A stretch of 64,000 bases of DNA from Planococcus citri (Eukaryota; Arthropoda; Insecta; Hemiptera; Pseudococcidae). Numbering within the stretch: the stretch's first letter is position 1; each line of letters begins with the position of its first letter. The notes below the pieces were generated by a model. That model did no database searches. It had not been told where the DNA came from and saw only the letters and a program-made list of their open reading frames with translations. Below are positions 8,123 through 18,366 of this stretch, in pieces. A program made the position numbers and the translations under genes. The stretch spans positions 60,115,350 to 60,179,349 of the forward strand of contig NC_088680.1 in NCBI RefSeq assembly GCF_950023065.1, in the 5' to 3' direction.

Positions 8123-11003
8123 CTAACTACAATCATGTGATATGTGATAGGCTAGACCCGATTTTTGGTTATATTTCTTGCCGCATAGGGCGCATTCAAA
8201 ACCAGGACCCTCCGCATGTAAACGTTCATGAACTGTCTTCTGATTTCGATATTTGAATAGCTGGTCGCACATTCGGCATTTGAAGGTTTTTTCCTTACTG
8301 TGGGAGTTTTGATGAGCAACAAGATTGCATTTCTGAGAAAAGCTGTTGCCACAGGTTTGGCAACGAAACGGTTTTCCACCAGAATGTATTCGCAGGTGGC
8401 GAACAAGAGAACGCTTAAGATTAAACATATTCCCGCAAATAGCGCACTCAAAACAAGCGACTTTCGTATGAGTATCTCGTTCGTGCATTAATTTACTGTA
8501 GTTGTGCTTGAATCGTGCGTCACAAAATCTGCATTTGTATGGTCTCTTTTCACTATGTTTTCGCTGATGTTTTGTCCATTGTGATTTGCAGGGAAACGAT
8601 TTATCACAGATATTGCAACAGTATGGTGGTATATCGCCCATCAATACTTCTCGTACAAGCACCTGCAGAGAAAAACGATTGAATCAATTTTGTTGGTCGT
8701 TATGATTTCGCAATAAGTTACGAGCGCCGTTCTTTTGAACGATTGTGCAACTATATGAGAAAAAAAATATTCTGAGCTACCCTCAAAAAGTAAAATAACA
8801 GAAACTTGTACATTATTGCACATCTACCTATATGTACATACTTCTGCATTCTACACAGGTACTATACCTAAACAAGTTTTTTTAAAAGAATTTACAATAA
8901 AATTTCTTTCCCAAGATTCAGAAAATATCTTGTAAGAGGGTAAAATAACTTAAAGACATGATAGGGTGGTACCTATAATTGCTTGCGTGTTGTTTCCTAG
9001 AAATATCCCTTAGAGTATTTCTTCTAAATACTCACCAGAATACCTCTCAATGCTCGGCTAGGGCGTGAGTAGGAAAGGTTGCTTTTACACTCTTAACAGA
9101 TGTTCACACTCACCATAAATAACAAGACATACAAGAAGAAATATATAATGAGTGTGATATTAACAACACTGTTACATGAGCTATCTAATTACATACGTAG
9201 ATGTATTCGGATAGGTTAACATGACACTATACTTAAGACTAATCATTCACACATTGGTGTGGATTCATACACTCAACGGTGCGGGGGTGGCAATAAGGTA
9301 CCTCTCTACGGAGATTCCAGATAATGTTCTATGACATATTCTAACCGTGATGGCGACGAGTAGATCACTAATCCTTCTCGCCTACTCACCTCGAACCTAA
9401 TCTCAGTGCATCAATCCTTAATAATAACTAAACTAATTAAACTAACTGTATGATTAACACTAACACTTAACACTCGAGAGTAAAACTTATATACTAAATG
9501 ACTGCATTAACCGATTAACTGTGAATAACATATCCGCGTGCACTCGGATATACATTACTGCCGTTCTGTACTCTCGTCGCTTGGCTTGTATGGCTAGCTG
9601 ACGAGAATACGACGCAGTGTTGCCTTAGTGTGACGCAGTGTTACCATGTGGGTGCGCCCTGAACATACCACGTACGGCATAGTAGTATATCACAATCTAC
9701 AACCGAAAAATTGTATTTTCCTACCTACCGATTTTATGGAAATGAAAGATGCAAAAAGGTATGCATAACTAATCTTATTATTATGTAAAGATGTAGGTAC
9801 TAACCTTTTTTGGGACACTGTCCGAGGTTTCTATCGTAGTAGCTAAGCTACGAGTAGCAAGTTCTTTTTTCGTTCTCGCAGAGCAATTTATCCGGCCCCT
9901 ATCACCATTTTTTCGACGTTTTGAGCACTCAGCTGAAGAAGAAACCTGCCCATTGCGCTAAAGTTTTAACATAGATAGGTAGGTACCTATGTAAATCTTA
10001 TGCTAAACATGTAATCGGCTTAAAGCTAATTGAAACCATACCAGTTACTCTAACCTGGCACAAATTTAGCTCATCGTTGCAGTTTAGTTGTTGGGTTGTC
10101 ACTCGCACTAGTTCTATCCGCAGTTTTTTCATAACGTGTGTCTTATCAAATTGTTCATTAGTTGAACTGGCAGCAGTATCATTCTTACGCCTGTGGAAAA
10201 AATCGAAAAGTTATAAATGTAAATAATTACAATGCTTTGATTTCCCATATAAAAATATACATATTTAAACACTGAGTAGAATTGGTTATATCTAGGTAAG
10301 TATCGCTTACAATTGACAGTTGATTTGAGAACTGACAGAAATACCACTGAAAATGTCATCGTCGCCGAGTATGTTTGAGGACACACCATCGGTCACTTTA
10401 GTCGGATCAGAGAAACAGTTCTGTAAGTCTGCTGAGGCAGGATCTAGAGTAAACAACGGTGTGAAAATTTTAAAAATAAAGAACCGATGACAGGAAATCC
10501 TATGAGTCAAGTTTTTCACACATTTTTTTGAAACAAAATCATTCTATTTAGGTACGCTAGAAAATAAACCTACTGTGCACTTACCCTTTTCATAACATTG
10601 TTGAGATTGCGCTTCTGCGTTACAAGGACCATTGTCATTCAATTTTTGTGGGGAGAGGGCGGTCGAATTGGAAAATTGATTATCATCATCAACATGTTCC
10701 ACATACTTTTCTGAGAAATAAAAATACAAATTACAATATGGTGGGTATGTAGAAGTCTAACCTTGTTCCTTCTTTTGAGAAAATAAAGAGACCATTATTT
10801 TACAATTTTCTCCCATCCCTCCCGTTTTGAAAATCAATCAACAGGTGATCACCACACAACCCAAACTACCCTTCTTCGAAGTATTCCTAAGATCGTATCT
10901 CCGTATTACATGCACTATTATAATTCGAATTTTCTAAGGAAGAAACCGTCATAAAGTCGCGATCATCTTCCGTAACGTTACTGGAAGTTTCTGAGTGTGC
11001 AAC
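8123..11003 (-). pseudogene. zinc-finger gene A, 5'-truncated copy with intact 3' exons
   Basis: Five 3' exons are open and phase-compatible: 10710-10585, 10443-10311, 10190-10055, 9957-9805 and 8662-8123. The last exon encodes six C2H2-type fingers (CNICDKSF, CRFCDARF, CAICGNMF, CQTCGNSF, CRMCDQLF, CALCGKKY; the last closes in His..Cys) joined by linkers such as HSGGKPF. Upstream exon 11003-10870 matches the acidic-module exons of gene C but carries an in-frame TAG and a shifted acceptor. Beyond 11105 lies a transposon, so no 5' exons exist in place. As a family such proteins bind DNA in the nucleus. Either this is a dying copy, or its exons serve as an alternative 3' end of a longer transcript starting in gene C, since the exon phases match. 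A solo LTR sits in its last intron. Confidence 0.65.
8931..9694 (-). mobile_element. solo LTR, inverted relative to the 4711-5536 LTR
   Basis: On the minus strand it starts TGTGATATACTACTATGCCG at 9694 and ends TCTTACA at 8931. The flanks carry a perfect 4-bp duplication ATCT (8927-8930 and 9695-9698). No internal retroelement sequence is left, so it arose by recombination between two LTRs. It lies in the last intron of gene A, in the same transcriptional direction. Confidence 0.88.
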
Positions 11004-11104
11004 CTAATTGTTTAAATACAAGGCAACATTGTGGATTCGTATGCGTGCCATTCATAATGAACAATTATTTGATACTAAGTAAAAATAAATAAAAATAATT
11101 AGGT

Positions 11105-12406
11105 GGGTAATTCTCAAAAAAAGGTAAGAATCGTGTACATGGCAAATTTCTCAAAGGTTTTGGGCTGATTTTTTTTTTGGTCCATTCAAGGATCATCCCC
11201 ACACATTTCACATATGTGACCCGCTCTGACAAAACCGACCGTTTCGACAAAAAAAAGTGTCCAAAATAATGATGTTTAAAATGAGTTTTAAGGGTTGAAA
11301 GATCAGATTTTTGAGAAAAAAACATCTTTTGAAATTTTGTCGAAATGGTCGGTTTTGTCAGAGCGGGTCACATATGGTATTCAGATTTTTAGCCACTTCT
11401 TTCATTGGTGTACATTCGATTTTATACCCCAAATGTCCTTCGACTTGGCTGTCACACGCCATGTATTCGAAAATTAATGTTATAAAGTGTCACGAACTTC
11501 ATATTTTTTGGGAAAAATTGACACATTCTCATTATCATAGAACACGAAGGTTCATTATTGTGCAAATTGCAATTGCAATAAGTCCATAGGGAGCTCACAT
11601 TTCACATTTGAAAACTGTCACACACTTTTTGCGCAAATTTCAGAGCAACTTTCAATTATTTTTGGTAGCTTTCCAATCCAACATTTTTTTCTGGTGAGTG
11701 GCTGCACTGGTTCGCTGTTCTCATAGAAATGTTACCCCGCAATGTTATTTTCAAAACCTACGCAACGGCTTGTTCTGATCCTACTTATCTCTGAAAATTT
11801 GATATTTAGAAAAATCGGTGTCCTTCGGCTTGCCTTTTTATTTATTTATCCTGATGAACCCGCCAAAAACAATAATTGAGAAAGGGAAGTTATTCTACAT
11901 GATAAGTAGGTACACATTACAGATTTATTACGTGATAAAAATCGAATAATGTCCAATAGGTAAGGCTAGAAACGAAAAAACGTTGAGATTGTCCTTCAGC
12001 TTGTCCAGCGCCTATTTGTACACTTCGACTTGGCCAAATTTCAGACAGCTGTACTTTTATCGCGCTAGTCGACATATTACACGATAATACAAGCAAAATT
12101 TGACATTTTCTCCCTCCCCACGCCTCACCCTCCACCTCTACATAAAAAATAACTCTAGATTCGAATTCTACGACCTCGAAAACATATCAATCGGCATATT
12201 ACACATCGATGAGTGTCGAATCCTAATTATCACAGTTTTAGGGGGTCAGGGCCCACAGGGGGAATTGAATTGAGGCCAACACTAGAAAATGGGGATCTGG
12301 GACACCTATACAAATGATTCCCACTTGAAATTTTCCAAAAAAAAAAAATGATTTTTGTTTTTCAAAATTATGCACATCAAAATTGACCTTTTTTTGAGAA
12401 TTACCC
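11105..12406. mobile_element. DNA transposon relic, copy 1, GGGTAATTCTC termini
   Basis: Ends are inverted repeats: GGGTAATTCTCAAAAAAAGG at 11105 and its complement ending at 12406. A 4-bp duplication AGGT flanks it (11101-11104 and 12407-12410). It has no transposase ORF. A second copy (14971-21576) is largely collinear but much expanded by later insertions. A fragment of the right half also occurs reversed at 46957-47270. The right border lies just downstream of zinc-finger gene B. Confidence 0.8.
11216..11371. mobile_element. 156-bp MITE inside transposon copy 1
   Basis: Long inverted repeats (GTGACCCGCTCTGACAAAAC at the left and its complement at the right) and a 4-bp duplication ATAT (11212-11215, 11372-11375). 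The element is absent at the homologous place in copy 2 (about 15083), where CACATATGG is uninterrupted. This proves insertion and defines both borders. Relatives occur at 13118-13246 and 22287-22454. Confidence 0.88.
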
Positions 12407-12429
12407 AGGTATTATTATGATAAGATCTG

Positions 12430-13869
12430 TTAGGTATACCTACCATTGCAATGGAATAATTTGGAAACCATTTTTTGACTCGTTTTGCAATTAGATGATA
12501 TGTGAGTGGTTAGACTATGTTTCTGGCCATATTTCTTGCCGCATAAGGCGCATTCAAATCGAAGACCCTCCACATGTAAACGTTCATGCCTTGTCTTAGA
12601 TTGATCGTATTTGAATAGCTTGTCGCATACGCGGCATTTGAATTTTTTTTCTTCACTATGCACATTTTGATGTCTAACAAGATCTATTTTCACACAAAAG
12701 CTTGTACCACAGGTTTGGCAACGAAACGGTTTTCCACCAGAATGTATTCGCAGGTGGGCAATCATATTATATTTATGATTAAACATTTTCCCGCAAATAG
12801 CGCACTCAAAACAAGCGACTTTCGTATGAGTATCTCGTTCGTGTTTTAATTTACTGCAGTTGTGCTTGAATCGTGCGTCACAAAATCTGCATTTGTATGT
12901 TCTCTTTTCACTATGTTTACGCTGATGTCTTGTCCAAAGAGATTTATAGGAAAATGATTTATCACAAATACTGCAACAGTATGGAGGCCAATCTTGCATC
13001 AATACTACTGGTACCTACAGGAAAAAAAACAATTAAAAAATGAAGATTCAAAGTCATGGGTATCATACAAGTATATTGTTATTAATACATATCAAGTATG
13101 AAAATGCATCAGTATATGTGACCTCACCTGACAAAATCGACCATTTCTACACAAAAAAGTGTCCAAAATAATGAGATCAGATTTTTGAAAAAAGAAACAT
13201 TTTTTGAAATTTTGTCGAAATGGTCGATTTTGTTAGGCGGGGTCACAGGTACCTAGGTACTTACTTAATCGATGTGAATTGTGAAGTATATTTCATGATG
13301 GTGCTAAACTCAATACACACCATTACTTAGAGGTATATGTAGGTGTACTAACCTTTTTTGGAACACTGTCCGAGGTTTGTATCGTGGTAGCTAAGCTGGG
13401 AAGTTCTTTTTTCTTTTTCGCAGAGCTAGTAATGAGGACATCACCACCATTTTTCCGACATTTTGAGCACTCAGCCGAAGAGGCCTGCCCATTGTGCTAA
13501 AGTAATCAACATAAAAAATGTACTAAAATTTAACTGCCCTGAAGCTATGTACTTGAAATCATACCAGTTACTCTAACCTGGCACACATTCAGCTCATCAT
13601 CATTGCAGTTTGGTTGTTGGGTTGTCACTATATTTTTCACTTGCTCAATTCGCAGTGTTTGCCTGTAATAATTCTTTAATTTTCAATACATAGGTATAAA
13701 AATAATCTGAATAGTATAAGTATGTGTATCGCTTACAATTGGCGGTTAAATTGAGGACTGACAGAAATACCGCTGACAACCTCGTCATCGTCAGGTACGT
13801 TCGGGATCACATAATCGGCCTCTTTAGTTGGATCAGAGAAACAGTTCTGTGAATTTTTTGAGGCAGGAT
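12430..13869 (-). CDS. zinc-finger gene B, 3' module (six C2H2 fingers), 5' exons not found
   Basis: Four exons are open and in phase: 13869-13737, 13662-13578, 13496-13353 and 13014-12430 (133, 85, 144 and 585 bases, nearly the same as in gene C). The last exon starts VPVVLMQDWPPY and encodes six fingers (CSICDKSF, CRFCDARF, CAICGKMF, CQTCGTSF, CRVCDKLF, CALCGKKY). Exons 1-7 of gene C have no counterpart upstream; homology to gene C intron DNA continues to about 14300 and then stops. The exons show no stops, so the copy is young or under selection. It may be the remnant of a duplication, or an alternative 3' end for transcripts that begin at gene C. A MITE lies in the last intron. Confidence 0.65.
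13118..13246. mobile_element. MITE in last intron of gene B
   Basis: Inverted-repeat element related to 11216-11371. It starts GTGACCTCACCTGACAAAAT and ends with the approximate complement GGCGGGGTCAC. A related copy stands in the same intron of gene C (22287-22454), so insertion predates the B/C duplication. The internal part is shorter here. Confidence 0.75.
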
Positions 13870-14307
13870 CTAGAAAATAAATTCGTGAAAATTTTAAAAA
13901 TTAAGTACTTACTTATAAATGAAATCCTACGAGTCTCTCTGCTCTTTTAAAAAAAAAATTAAAAACTTGTGTCAAAGGAGCATTTACATATTATATTATG
14001 ACTCAGATATATTACTTATTGTTAGTTCGAGTAACACCCCATTATTCACTTAAAACTTTACTCAGTGGCATGACTATGAGATGTATTGTTTGGGGGGGGG
14101 GTGGCAAAAGGGTAACTTCAATTTCCTAAATTTATTCGACAGATTTTCCCACTTTTTTACCCCCAAACCACCCCTCTACAGTATTTTTCATGCCAATTAG
14201 CCAGATGTATGTAGTTCAAACAAATCTTACCGCTTTTGGAACAGGGAGTTTGAAACAAAAATGATGAATAATTTTAAATGTTCAAAAACTATGCTTTAAT
14301 TACATAT
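13870..14307. other. intron-like DNA homologous to gene C intron 7
   Basis: Closely matches 23090-23510, for example TTCCCACTTTTT and CCACCCCTCTACAGTATTTTT. It contains no exon. Homology to gene C resumes only up to the MITE at 14308. Confidence 0.6.
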
Positions 14308-14688
14308 GAAGAGTGATATTCCAAAACTCGCTTTGTCCATTTTCACAACTTTTCAGGAGAGAAGAAAAACAGTTTCCCTTTAAACGGGTAAATTGGCTTT
14401 TTAGGCGAGTTTAGCACTTTATTTGGGTGGATTTATGATGTAGGAGTGTAGGTATACATTTCATCCACTAAATACTGCTGAAAAAAATTTCAATAAAAAT
14501 GGAAAAAGCGCGTTTTGGAACATTATTTTTTTTTTAATTTTAGTGAATTGGCTATTTAGGTGAGTTTAAAACCTCATTTTGGTAGGTTGATGATGTAGGA
14601 ATGTGAGTTAATACTTCATCTATCAGGTACCACTGAAAACTCAACTTTGATAAAAATGGACAAAGCGAGTTTTGGAATATCACTCTTC
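14308..14688. mobile_element. 381-bp MITE with GAAGAGTGATATTCC termini
   Basis: Inverted ends (GAAGAGTGATATTCCAAAAC and complement) flanked by ATAT (14304-14307 and 14689-14692). The homologous place near 23510 reads ACATATACC without insertion, which confirms the borders. Two internal paragraphs repeat each other (the TTAGGCGAGTTTA/TTAGGTGAGTTTA phrases), as in a dimeric element. No ORF. Confidence 0.82.
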
Positions 14689-14970
14689 ATATATACTAGT
14701 GATAAATAATAGATATTATCTATCAAGAGTCGTAATGAAGACCCTTGATAGAGGTGATTGCAACGTAGCTAACACTATGCTTACTGCAATTGGGATTAAC
14801 ACAGAGAGTAGTTTACGCAGTGGGTTCCTTATCACGTAATCAAATATAAAGCAAAGCTATCAACTTGACACTTACCCCGGCCAGGCGCGCGAATAAGAAT
14901 CACTCCGCGATTATTCATCATAAAAAGAAGTACACAGACACAAATATGCTTGCACTGATAACTTGTATTA
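14689..14970. other. unique spacer, one GC-rich patch
   Basis: Contains a GGCCAGGCGCGCG patch near 14880, unlike the AT-rich surroundings. A minus-strand frame over it ends in a plausible donor (GGGGTAAGTG), but no partner exon was found. Not called as a gene. Confidence 0.3.
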
Positions 14971-15298
14971 GGGTAATTCTCAAAAAAAGGCAAAAATCGT
15001 GTACATGGCAAATTTCTCAAAGGTTTCGGCATGAACTTTTTTTTTTGGTCCATTCAAGGATCATCCCCCACACATTTCACATATGGTAAGTATTTAGATT
15101 TTCAGCCACTCCTTTCATTGGTGTACATTCGATTTTATACCCCAAGTGTCCTTCGACTTGGCTGTCACACACCATGTAGGTATTCGAAAATGAATGTTTT
15201 AGAGTGTCATGAACTTCATCTTTTTTGGGAAAAATTGACACATTCTCATTATCATAATTCATAGAACACGAAGGTCCATTATTGTGCAAATTGCAATT

Positions 15299-15663
15299 CT
15301 GTACTCCAATGCAAAAAGGATGGAAGTCCATATGACCAGGCATAAAAAAAGGAGGTTAGTGTGTTTAATGCAGTTTGATACAGGGATTTTAAACTTTTCA
15401 GTTCAAAATTTAAAATGCATGTTTCTCAAAACTGAATTGAACACACTAACCTCCTTTTCTTATGCCCGGTCATATGTGAGGGCGCATATGGAAAGGGACC
15501 TAACGACAAAAAAAAAAAAAGTTCTCTGAAATTGTTGTAGGAACCCTTTACAGAGTTCCTACAACAATTTCAGAGAACTTTTTTTTTTTTTTTTTGGTCG
15601 TTAGGTCCCTTTCCGTATGCGCCCTCACATATGAACTTCCATCCTTTTTGCATTGGAGTACAG
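15299..15663. repeat. 365-bp insertion with three-arm (A-B-B'-C-C'-A') self-complementarity
   Basis: A 4-bp duplication AATT (15295-15298, 15664-15667) borders it, and copy 1 of the host element is uninterrupted at this place (near 11571). Arm A: 15299-15331 pairs with 15631-15663 (one mismatch). Arm B: 15329-15366 pairs with 15438-15476, with a loop of about 70 bases. Arm C: 15477-15543 pairs with 15556-15627, with a loop of about 12. Together these cover nearly all the insert. No ORF. Confidence 0.8.
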
Positions 15664-18366
15664 AATTGCAATAAGTCCATAGGAAGCTCACATTTCACAT
15701 TTGAAAACTGTCGCACACTTTTTGCGCAAATTTCAGAACAACTTTCAATTATTTTTGGTAGCTTTCCAATCCAACATTTTTTTCTGGTAAGTGGCTGCAC
15801 TGGTTCACTGTTCTCATAGAAATGTTACCCCGCAATGTTATTTTCAAAACCTACGCAACGGCTTGTTCTGATCCTACTTATCTCTGAAAATGTGAGATTT
15901 AGAAAAATCGATGTCCTTCGGCTTGCCTTTTTATTTATTTATCCTGATGAACCCGCCAAAAACGATAATTGAGAAAGGGAAGTTATTCTACATGATAAGT
16001 AGGTACACATTTATTACGTGTTAAAAATCAAATAATGTCCAGTAAGTAAGGCTATAAACGAAAAAACGTTGAAATTGTCCTTCAACTTAGCCAAATTTCA
16101 GACAGCTGTACTTTTATCGCGCTAGTCGACATAAGGTAAGTGCAGCTAATTACGCTACACTAAGGTTTGAGGTCATTTAGTGGGGTTAAAATGCATCTTT
16201 GGCAAAAATGTGAATGAACCACCTCAAAGGACACCTTACTGGCTACCTACCTATCACGAAAAAAAAAAAATTTACTACCCCTCCCCCAATACCACCCATC
16301 TCCTCTTGAAAATTATTCACAGAAGTGGCGTAATTATCAACACATGCAGGTATAATTACGCCACCACCCCAAAAAACTATTTAAAATCGAGAAAACATTA
16401 GTAAAAATCATTTGGAATTTTGTATCTTATTGTCTACCTTTCCCTAAAAAAAATTAAAAAAAAAACATTTTCCATTACCCCTCCCCCTTCCCACCTCTCC
16501 ATTTCTGAAAATTATTCAGCAAAGTGGCATAATATCAACATATGCAGGTAATTCCGCCATTCTCCCCCACCACCCGAAAAATTATTTAAAATTATTGATA
16601 AAAACATCACTAGAAATTATTTCTTAGCAAGTTAGCATTTTGGACAAATATGTGAAAGTCCTGAAAGAGTTTTGTTAAAGTGGCATAATTTTCAACTTTG
16701 GTAAATTTGTATATTTTTCAACATTTCGATACATACTTTGAGAAATAACAAAAAACGGTCTATCCCATTGAAATCGGCATTAAATTTACTACAGGAAACA
16801 TATCTTCAATGATTTTTTTGGCCCTTATTATAAATTACATCAATTTTCCAAACTGTGATTTTAACATGACTTTTTTTTTGGCATCAAATCTACAAAAAAG
16901 CGAGCCACAGATCAGAAAATTATCCGGTCCGGTGATATTTCTGGTTTTCCTACCTTGGCTTCAAGAGTGGCGTTATATTGACACACATGTCGGAACATTT
17001 TGCTCTAGAAGCGAGCAATCTCGTTCACTTGTTCGGAACGTAGTAATTTGCTTTAAAGAAGTTTATTTATTTATTATTTTTGAAATTTTCTTTTTTCAAT
17101 GAACACTTTGAATTTTATTGAAGCGTTGAAAACTTATTCAATTTTTTTTCAAAAGTTTAAACCATAACCAGTCAACTTTTTCTGTTTTTGGCCGTTTTTT
17201 AAAATTTGAATTACCTACAATATGACGACATTTTTTCAGTTTCCATTTTCAATTTCATTTTCATCATTTTTTTTACAGTATTAATACTACAAATACGAAA
17301 ACAAAAAAATTAAATTATGAATGAACAACGAACAAGCGTGTCAGTAAAAATTAAAAAAAAAAGGCAACGAGTGTTTAGAGGCACAAAATGCTTCTATTGT
17401 GGATTTAAAAAAAAAAAAAAAACGATCAAAAACAGAAAAGGTAGAAAGGTCGTCCCATTTTCTAAAAAAAAAAAAATCAAAAAAGTTTTCTAAATCTTTA
17501 AGAATACACTAAAGTAAATTTGAACTCTCAAGTGCTAAGTGTTCAATGAGAATAGAAAATAATTGTATGGAAAAAAATTAATAACAGAAGTTTAGTTCCT
17601 CTTACAATATACTTCAAAAATGAAAATAAGAAACCAACATGAACTTTCAGTTTTCATTTCCTTTTTTTATGCCTTTGGCCTTTCAGCGAAATGAAATTAC
17701 CTAATAATTATGAACGATCATGTCAGTAAAAACAAAACAACAACAACAACAACAACGACGAGTATTCAGAAGCAGAAAATAATTTCATTGTAATAAAGTT
17801 TATAAAAGCTGAAAGTTTATACAAACATCGAGAATTTTTCGGCATCATTGCTCAAATGCTCAATGCTCAATGCTCAGTCATTCTGAGGTATGCGGTGATA
17901 CGCGAGTAACGAAAAGAACTGAACTACGGACTGAATCACTTCCAAGATTCGGAGTTCGTTCGCCGATGTTCCAACATGTGTGTCAATATAACGCATCTCT
18001 GGCTTCAACAGTAAGCAGTGTTGTCAGTTTAAAACAGTACTGTATGTTTAAAACAGTGTTTTAAACGTCGAGAAAAAAACAGACAGTGTTTAAAACAAAA
18101 TTCTGTTTAAAATGTTTTTTTTTTTTGTTTTAAACAAGTTTTTTTTTCATCTCCAATTTCCTTAAAAAAACATGTTTTTTTTCAATTTTTCGTTGAAAAA
18201 GTAGTGAAATTGAAGAAACTGAATTTTTAGATTTGCATTCTTCTTCCTATACTTTTTTTCAAAGGCAAATTTTGTGTTTTGATACAATTTTTCAATATTT
18301 CTTGAACCTTATAGCTATTTTATGACGTCACATCTTAAAAGTTGACGACTGGATAACGTATAATTA

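Noticed and set aside
8152..8451. Other-frame ORFs over the zinc-finger exons (also 12658-12849 and 21687-21986)
   Set aside because: Shadows of the C2H2 coding frame; similarity among them only reflects the paralogy of genes A, B and C.
14832..15053. Minus-strand frame beginning MDQKKKFMPKP
   Set aside because: It lies across the left end of a transposon copy and repeats the frame at 11065-11325 in copy 1, so it is transposon DNA without coding evidence.
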